A DNA stretch of 64,000 nt from Tetracentron sinense (taxonomy: Eukaryota; Streptophyta; Magnoliopsida; Trochodendrales; Trochodendraceae): assembly GCA_015143295.1 (NCBI GenBank), contig CM026557.1, positions 41,053,965 through 41,117,964 on the forward strand, given 5' to 3'. This document shows positions 58,006 through 64,000 of this stretch, piece by piece (the first letter of the stretch is position 1; every line of letters begins with the position of its first letter). Position numbers and translations under genes: made by a program. The notes under the pieces are model-generated. The model saw only the letters and a program-made list of their open reading frames with translations. It made no database searches and had not been told where the DNA came from.

Positions 58006-58350
58006 ACAATGTTTAGACGAAGTAGGTATTATAGTTTTAGATGCAACCTGAACATGGAACTTTTTTTTTCCATTGCCAACTTCTTACTTTTCCAAGTCAC
58101 CAGGTTGCTACAACTAGTATGTAATACCTAGTGTTGTTAAATTAAACAATCTTGTTTTTTTCCAATGCATCTCTTTGTTCTAGGAACCTGAAAATTAACT
58201 ATGGAAGTCTAAACATGAAATTCTTCAACCATGTTATCATAGGGCAGTAGGTACTATAGCTCTGAATGCAACCTCAACATGGAGTTTTTTTCCACTGTCA
58301 GACTTCTTGCTTTTCCAAGTCATCAGGTTGCTACAACTAGTATATGAAAC
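58000..58350. repeat. Diverged tandem pair, ~185-bp units
   Basis: Unit 1 is about 57966-58135 and unit 2 about 58178-58352. Shared landmarks are CCTGA, AAACATGAAA, TTCAACNATGTT, AGTAGGTA(T/C)TATAG, TTTTCCAAGTCA and AGGTTGCTACAACTAGTAT. Non-coding; the second unit ends next to the L1 tail. Confidence 0.8.
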
Positions 58351-58679
58351 CTAACACTGTTTTTTTTGATCGGTAAATCAGATATATAATAAAAGATGTA
58401 ACCAGTTTACAGAGATGTAAACTAAAACAAGAAAGAAAAAGAAACAGAGCTAAAGGAAAGACTGACTAGCAGCACAAAATAACACAAAAATCCACCAACA
58501 ACTCCTCAGGGATGCAGGGTATCCCTCACTGCATGATCCAAATGGAAAGAGGAGCTCAACTCCACAATCGACTGACGCACCCGTGACAGAATATGAAGAA
58601 ATGGGGATTGGGAGTTGTCAAATATTCGGCCATTCTTCTCTTTCCAGATAACCCATGCTATTGCGCTCGGTAACAAAGT

Positions 58680-59051
58680 TCAGATTGTTTCCTTAGCACT
58701 CACCAAAGTTGTCAAACCCCAACCAGATAAGAAGCTTAGAATGGAAAATGGGAAGACCCACTCCACACCTAACCGAGCCATGAAAAAACCCCAAATCGCA
58801 GAGACTACCGGGCAATGCAGGAACAAATGATTCACAATTTCTTCCCATTTCAGGCACAAATAGCTTCGGTTAGCAAAGCTCCACCCTCTCCTCTTTAACT
58901 GGTCCGTAATTAGAATCTTATTTAGTGCTGTAGACCAGAGGAAGAAGGATACCTTCGCGGGGACCTGGTTAACCCACACAACCTTATGGGGAAAATAGCA
59001 CAAAAGGGGAGAGCCAAATGATTGCAAGAGCCACTGGTGTTTCGAGACCAA
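58680..59051 (-). pseudogene. L1 ORF2 C-terminus (zf-RVT)
   Basis: A 123-residue frame with VWVNQVPAKVSFFLWSTALN, then ITDQLKRRGW, CLKWEEIVNHLFLHCPV and SAIWGFF. This is the plant L1 C-terminal Cys/His region (CLKWEEIVNHLFLHC). Confidence 0.85.
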
Positions 59052-59068
59052 ACTCTACAATCACTAAT

Positions 59069-60600
59069 CTAAGTTCTAAGGGAAAAGGGGCTCAACTTGC
59101 CCAAAAGACGCTGCATATTGTTGACCTCCCAATCATTCAAATCCCTCCTAAACCTAGGGCACCAAACAAAACCTCCACCTAAACTCTCTGTGCACTCGGC
59201 AATGTAAGCTCCCTGATGAGTGGCCAAAGCAAAGATAGATCCAAAATCATCTTTAAGCGCTGACTGACCACACCAGACATCGTGCCAGAACTGAATTTCG
59301 GCCCCATTACCCAGCTTGAACCTAATGAAATGATCTAGAGACTTGACCACTCCCATAATACCTTTCCACATACCCACACCGTGCGGGCCCCTAACCCTCT
59401 TAGGAAGCCAAGGTGATGCAAGGCCATATTTAGCCACAATCACCTTCCTCCAAAGACTCTCCTCACTGAAGCGCCAAACCCACTTGCCTAGTAAAGCCTT
59501 GTTCACTTCACTGAGAGGGGCAATATTTAGACCCCCTGATCCTAACGGTTTACAAATTTGATTCAATTTGACGAGGTGATAGTTCCTTATGCCATTCTTA
59601 CCTTGCCATAAAAAATTGTGCTGAAGGTGCTCCATGGACACCGCAATGGAGCGGGGGAGAACCAAGGAGGAAAGATAATAAGTTGGTAAGCTCCTGAGGG
59701 TGCTTTTGATGAGGGTCAACTTACCTCCTTTGGAGAGGAGGCTTGATTTCCAACCCACAAGCCTCGATGAGAATCGGTCTAATATTGGACCCCAAACGAC
59801 TTTGGATTTAAAGGGTGTCCCAAGCGGGAAACCAAGGTAAGAGGAGGGAAGGGAGCCTTTACTACAACCAAGGCAGCTAGCCAGGACATCAAGGAGAGGA
59901 GTAACGCCAACAGACACAATTTCACTCTTGCCCAAGTTAACTCTAGGCCAGACACAACCTTAAAGTAGCGCAGGATACACCGGAGATTTATGAGTTGAGA
60001 ACAAGAGGCACCACAAAATATTAAAATATCATCAGCAAATTGAAGGTGCGAGATAATGAACCGCTCTCGGCCAACTGAGAAACCTTCAAGCAACCTACCT
60101 TGCGCCCGAATCAACATCTGACTCAGGGCCTCGAAAACAATGATAAACAATGCCGGGGACAACGAGTCCCCTTGCCTTTATCCCTTGGAATTGCGAAAGA
60201 AGCCTTTAAAGCTCCCATTGATGAGGATTGAGAAAGATGCAGAGGAGACACAAGCTAACTTGGGCAAAAGGCTTGATGTAAATGGGACTTCCTCCATTTA
60301 CATGAAATGCAATACTCGTCCACACATTCATTGGCAATAAGAATGCCATCTAGAATCCGTCTCCCCCTTACAAACGCTCCTTGATGAGGAGTGATAATAG
60401 TTCCCAAGACACTTCTAAGACGGATAGACAACACTTTTGCTAAAATTTTATATGCACTACTGACCAAATTGATTGGCTGGAACTCTTTCAGATCTTGAGC
60501 CCCAACCCTCTTAGTTATCAAGGTCACAAAGGTATTGCTTATTGCTCGATCAAAAGACTCTGACTCCTGCAACTCCTACAGAAGAGCTAAAAAATCCTTC
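59069..60600 (-). pseudogene. L1 ORF2 reverse transcriptase with palm deletion
   Basis: Pieces 60572-60255 (LKEFQPINLVSSAYKILAKVL, GAFVRGRRILDGILIANE), 60162-59779 (SPALFIIVFEALSQM, ISHLQFADDILIF) and 59935-59069 (SSYLGFPLGTPFK, WKSSLLSKGGKLTLIK, GGLNIAPLSEVNKALLGKW). Between the first two pieces (about 60.17-60.31 kb) the expected motif carrying the first catalytic Asp (KLDxxKAYD in the L1 at 32.15 kb) is absent, although SILINGS and RQGDSLSP remain. A deletion of the palm's motif A is therefore inferred. Confidence 0.85.
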
Positions 60601-60779
60601 CCCACAATGTCCCAGCATTCTCGGTAAAATTCAATGGAAAATCCGTCAGGACCGGGGGCCTTGTTCCCTACCATAGATTGAAGGGCACTGAGAACCTCAT
60701 CTTCTCAGAATGGTCGTTCCAACTCCTCACTTTGGGCTGAAGAAATGGAAGAAAATGGTAGACCATCGAGCTTAGGGCG

Positions 60780-61935
60780 CTAGAATACTTTCTCCAAGTA
60801 CAACTCCTTATAGAACCCGACCACACTATCTTCGATGTCTTTTTGATCCGTCAGCAAATGACCATCGACTAGAAGACCAAAGATGAAATTGGCTTTTCGA
60901 TGGAGATTGGCCATTCGGTGAAAGAATTTAGTATTACGGTCCCCCTCCTTCAACCATCTAATCCACGACTTCTGTTTCCAACTAATCTCCTTAAGTTTTA
61001 CTGATTCCAAATAATCATTTTTCATGGACTCCCTGACCCTACTATCCGATTCGGATATCGGACGAGAACTCTCAACAATGTCAAGAGATTGAATATCAAG
61101 CAGAATTTTGGCTTTCTTCTCCGTTATGTTCCCAAAGACCTTATTCCAGGTCTTGATGCTCGCTTTGAGAGCTTTCAATTTCAGGCCAAATCTCGTGCTA
61201 GGAGGCCCCCCAACTAAAGGTTGACGGGCCTCCCCTTGATTTCCTGGAGGCCAATAGTATTGGGACATGGTCGGAAGTGGGACGAGGCAAAGATGACTGG
61301 ATAAGGTCAGGGAACACGTCTTCCCAATCAAGGGAGAAGAGGAACCGATCTAGTCTACTGGCACAATGACTCAAAGGAAGCTGAGACCAAGTAAATTGGA
61401 CACCTCTAAGGGGGTAATCAATCAAGCTATGACGGTTGATGAAATTTTCGAATCTTCACATTTTGGCTGACCTAGATTGCACACCTCGTCTCCCATGAGG
61501 GAAGCGGGTGCAGTTAAAATCACCGCCCATACACTAAGGGGCTTCCCACCTCACACTCACATCATCTAACTCTTACCAAAAATCAGTATCAGCAGAAGCC
61601 CCAGATGGGCCATAAACCCCTGAAAAAACCCAATTTGGTCCCCTGTTGGTCAACCGACAAAGGATAGATATTGAGAACGCTCCTAACTCGGACCCAATAC
61701 ATCAATTTGCCTCCTATCTCATACAAGTAGGATACCCCCCTGAGGCACCTATGGAAGCTACTCTGAGCCAATCTAATGGACCGTCCCCCTATAGATCACA
61801 AATCAGTTGGGGCCGGATTTCCTTAACTTAGTTTCCTGAATACAGAGCAGAGAAGGTTTTTGGGAAAGAATGAATTTTTTGATTGCCGCCTGTTTCGCGG
61901 GGCAACCTAGACCGCGAATATTCCAGGATAACAGA
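60780..61935 (-). pseudogene. L1 ORF2 endonuclease and linker
   Basis: An APE-type endonuclease can be followed in broken frames. A WNIRGLG-type start lies near 61.92 kb, KPSLLCIQE (metal-binding Glu) near 61.85 kb, and RGVQFTWS, SRLDRFLFS and PTSDHVPIL (catalytic SDH) at about 61.41-61.25 kb. It runs on to 61331-60780, with TWNKVFGNI, WIRWLKEGDRNTKFFHRMAN and FYKELY, the standard region before RT. At least six stops. Confidence 0.82.
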
Positions 61936-61936
61936 C

Positions 61937-63155
61937 TTAGATGTGACATTGACTACTCTGAAGACCCTTTCCCAATCGCTTAGATTGGGGAGACACTTTG
62001 CGACTGGACCTATCATAGTTAACAACACACTTTAAACGCCCCACTTCCAAAGGTTCTCTCCTCTCCGAACCTGAGGAAAGCATAGGTTTAGCCTTTGGCT
62101 TGACCACCCTCCCACGGTTGGAAACTTCAAGAGACTGAAATAGTCTTCGTAGCTCATCTTCGTGGCCTCCAACCGATAGGCCAAGGAACTTGCTAATACC
62201 CTTCATTTTACTGTCGACTGAAGGGGATAAACCTATGACAACAACAGAGGACGAGGAATGCCACCTCCCACCTATGGCTCCAGATAGATCTATTTGGGTG
62301 TGACCCTGAAACTCGGACAACGAGCTAGTTTTATTTTCAGTGAGATTACTCAGGCAGGGCATTGATTCAGCCCTTAAAATGATCGTTGATTCTTCATCTG
62401 GCTGTGATATAAGATCTCCCTACATGTGCCAACTCAAATAGGAATTCAAACTAGTAGATCGTTGAAGAGCTAACTGCCCAACCCTATTCAAAGAACTCTG
62501 AATAGGGAAGGGAACTCTGAATAGGGAAGGGGGAGGGGGCAGAGAGGGAAGCCGTACCTGAGGGAGGAAAAGAAGGTGAGCTCAGAGCCCTTGAGCAGCC
62601 TCTTACCAAAGATGCGGGATGCTGAACACTGGCTTTAATCAAGGACGGTGTGGGTGGGAAAAGATTCTTGCCGTATCCTCCATACGCTACTTCCGCAGTA
62701 CAAGATGGTACTTGACATCGTGGTGGAGGATCAGAAACTATCTCAGACGATGATCTCTCATCTACCCTGATTTCATCCAGCTGTGAAACATCTGAATATG
62801 AAACTCCTGCTAACTCCCAATCCCTGCCCGAGGATATCTTAAAAAGGTGATGCCCTGCCACCTTCCTCGAGGGTGTGGAATAACCTGATAATGATTCCAA
62901 AGCTTCTGAATTGATCTCTGAAGTAGCCAGATAAGGTAAACTCAAATGCCTAGACCTACCGCACAACCCTGATTCATCCGGGACCCTTGACCCACTCTGA
63001 GCATCTTCTGAATAGCAACCGTAGGCACCCAAGGTAGAAAGAGTGGTTAAATTGTTGTGGCTGAGTGTCACCACCCCAAAAGCTTCATCTGGTGGAGGGA
63101 AAGTTGCTGAGCTTGGGGTGTCCTCATAAACAATCTGGTTATCATACAGATACAT
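61937..63155 (-). pseudogene. L1 ORF1-like region
   Basis: Two minus-strand frames, 62484-63155 (223 residues, Ser/Pro-rich, without visible domain) and 61937-62362 (141 residues, with KGISKFLGLSVGGHEDELRR), lie where the C-terminal part of ORF1 and the ORF1-ORF2 junction of plant L1s are expected. No CCHC knuckle or DUF4283-like block is seen, so the N-terminal part is missing or too diverged. Confidence 0.5.
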
Positions 63156-63280
63156 TGATTGACATATGAAAGAAGAATCATTTGAATGTTACCAAACTAA
63201 ACCCAAACGAATTTACTTGCACCACTATCTTCTATTTACAATATGAATATGAAATAACAGAGAGAGAAGCTCATATCGGG

Positions 63281-63465
63281 TTAGCAGACTGATTGAGGTA
63301 CAATAATGAAATCACCTTCTTTAAAATCGACTTTGTCCCCTTGGATGTATTCCCCCGTGTAGACGGATATTAAGTTAGCAGACTACGGCACAATAATGAA
63401 ATCACTTTTCTTCAAACCGAATTCGTCCCCTCGGATGTATTCCTGGGTGTAGATGGATATCAGCG
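63281..63465. repeat. ~90-bp tandem duplication next to L1 5' end
   Basis: Two diverged units share GTTAGCAGACT, CACAATAATGAAATCAC, GTCCCC and GGATGTATTCC, then GTGTAGA and GGATAT, with a period of about 90-94 bp. They lie just beyond the ORF1-like frame, on the 5' side of the minus-strand L1. Confidence 0.8.
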
Positions 63466-63639
63466 ATTGATTGCCGGGATTCAACAATAGGCACCAATTG
63501 ATTGTTTGCACTCGCTAGATCGTGTGGTGATTGAATTTTTTGATATTAGACCCAAAGCCACATATATATAAACTGGGAGAGATTTGTTTCTAAAAAGAGA
63601 GAAATTCTGCCTTTTCAAATTCTTTCATTCTCATGATTG

Positions 63640-64000
63640 AGGGTGATTCGAGGGTGTCTGTCAGGTGGGCTACAGGGTGGGTAGAGGTCCTTGGCACTAT
63701 ATCCACACCATCCGGGAAGTTCATTTTTTTGATTTTTCAAGGAAATGTCTCTTTTTCTTTGACTTGATGATTTGCGAATGATTTGGATTTTTTTTTTTTT
63801 GGCTAAGGAGTGAGGTGGTTAGGGTTAGTCTTTTGTGTGAGCACTATCCACCCTAACTTTTTCATATTTTAGATTTATTTCTTTCCCCTGTTTTATTTAT
63901 TTTTAATGCTCCCTTGCTGGCGGTAGCTGGATGCTCTTGCTTGTACTTTTTTTTTTTTTTTTAGCATTAATGCATTGATCTTAGTTATTGATAAAAAGAA
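63640..64000 (+). mobile_element. L1 3'-terminal fragment at window end
   Basis: T-rich sequence ends TTTTAGCATTAATGCATTGA then TTATTGATAAAAAGAA, matching the style of L1 3' tails at 55.3 kb and (inverse) 2.93 kb. No open frame. The window ends inside or at the tail. Confidence 0.4.

Larger units (their letters stand above)
58361..63160 (-). mobile_element. Near full-length L1 LINE in ABCA1 intron 5
   Basis: Minus-strand L1 of about 4.8 kb. In element order: ORF1-like frames (63155-61937), apurinic endonuclease (about 61.93-61.2 kb), linker (61331-60780), RT (60.6-59.8 kb, with FADD near 60.03 kb), linker (59.9-59.1 kb), zf-RVT (59051-58680), 3' UTR and a short A run (58361-58368). An internal deletion in the RT and many stops show it is inactive. 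A matching target duplication was not found, and the 5' border is approximate. Confidence 0.88.

Noticed and set aside
62484-63155. 223-residue frame as an independent host gene
   Set aside because: No host domain is visible and it lies in order upstream of the L1 ORF2, so an L1 ORF1-like origin is more likely, though weakly supported.
1-64000. tRNA, rRNA, CRISPR arrays, prokaryotic operons or origins
   Set aside because: None seen. The SINE pol III boxes are the only tRNA-like signals, and the sequence is plainly plant nuclear DNA.

Overview
This is a window of a large, AT-rich, repeat-dense flowering-plant nuclear genome. Two protein-coding genes are supported, both only in part. All other recognisable coding sequence is transposon-derived. 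The species cannot be fixed from the sequence. Plant-specific L1 lineages, SIRE-type copia gag, plant-type hAT and Tourist-like MITEs, spliceosomal introns and the two gene families all say angiosperm.

Layout. 1-7.9 kb: AT-rich DNA with two recent tandem duplications (307-bp and 79-bp periods), a LINE tail, an LTR-like block rich in heat-shock-element-like TTCTAGAA motifs, a foldback MITE and a tRNA-type SINE with an 11-bp target duplication. 7.9-14.5 kb: a three-level nest. A minus-strand L1 is split by a 4.9-kb hAT transposon, whose transposase gene is itself split by a 1.1-kb non-autonomous hAT element. Each insertion has an 8-bp target duplication, and the host reading frame rejoins across each. 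15.6-16.6 kb: first coding exon (minus strand) of a TRAUCO/ASH2-like SPRY protein, a histone H3K4 methyltransferase (COMPASS) subunit. 18.3-31.3 kb: two copies of an AT-rich dispersed repeat, one carrying a 1.94-kb solo LTR. Between them lie a SIRE gag relic, a gypsy integrase end with its 3' LTR, another LTR piece, two copies of a repeat with degenerate GGGCATTTTGGG arrays, and a Tourist-like MITE. 31.3-37.1 kb: a plus-strand L1 with a C-terminal RNase H, interrupted by a 2.57-kb solo LTR (TSD CTAGT). 38.0-43.6 kb: a minus-strand copia element with both LTRs, gag, protease and integrase but no reverse transcriptase, and an odd CAGAATT-rich leader. 43.6-47.6 kb: MITEs and AT-rich DNA. 48.06 kb to the window end: the first five coding exons of an ABCA1-type full-size ABC transporter (plus strand), with introns swollen by LINE, SINE and RTE pieces and a 4.8-kb L1.

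The two genes show no functional link; they lie about 31 kb apart in opposite directions. The most unusual pattern is shared by at least four unrelated LTRs or LTR pieces. Each carries several copies of its own short, mostly CG-containing palindrome about 50-200 bp upstream of a TATA box. A fifth, LTR-like block does the same with TTCTAGAA motifs. All calls come from reading the sequence by eye; no database search or alignment was run.
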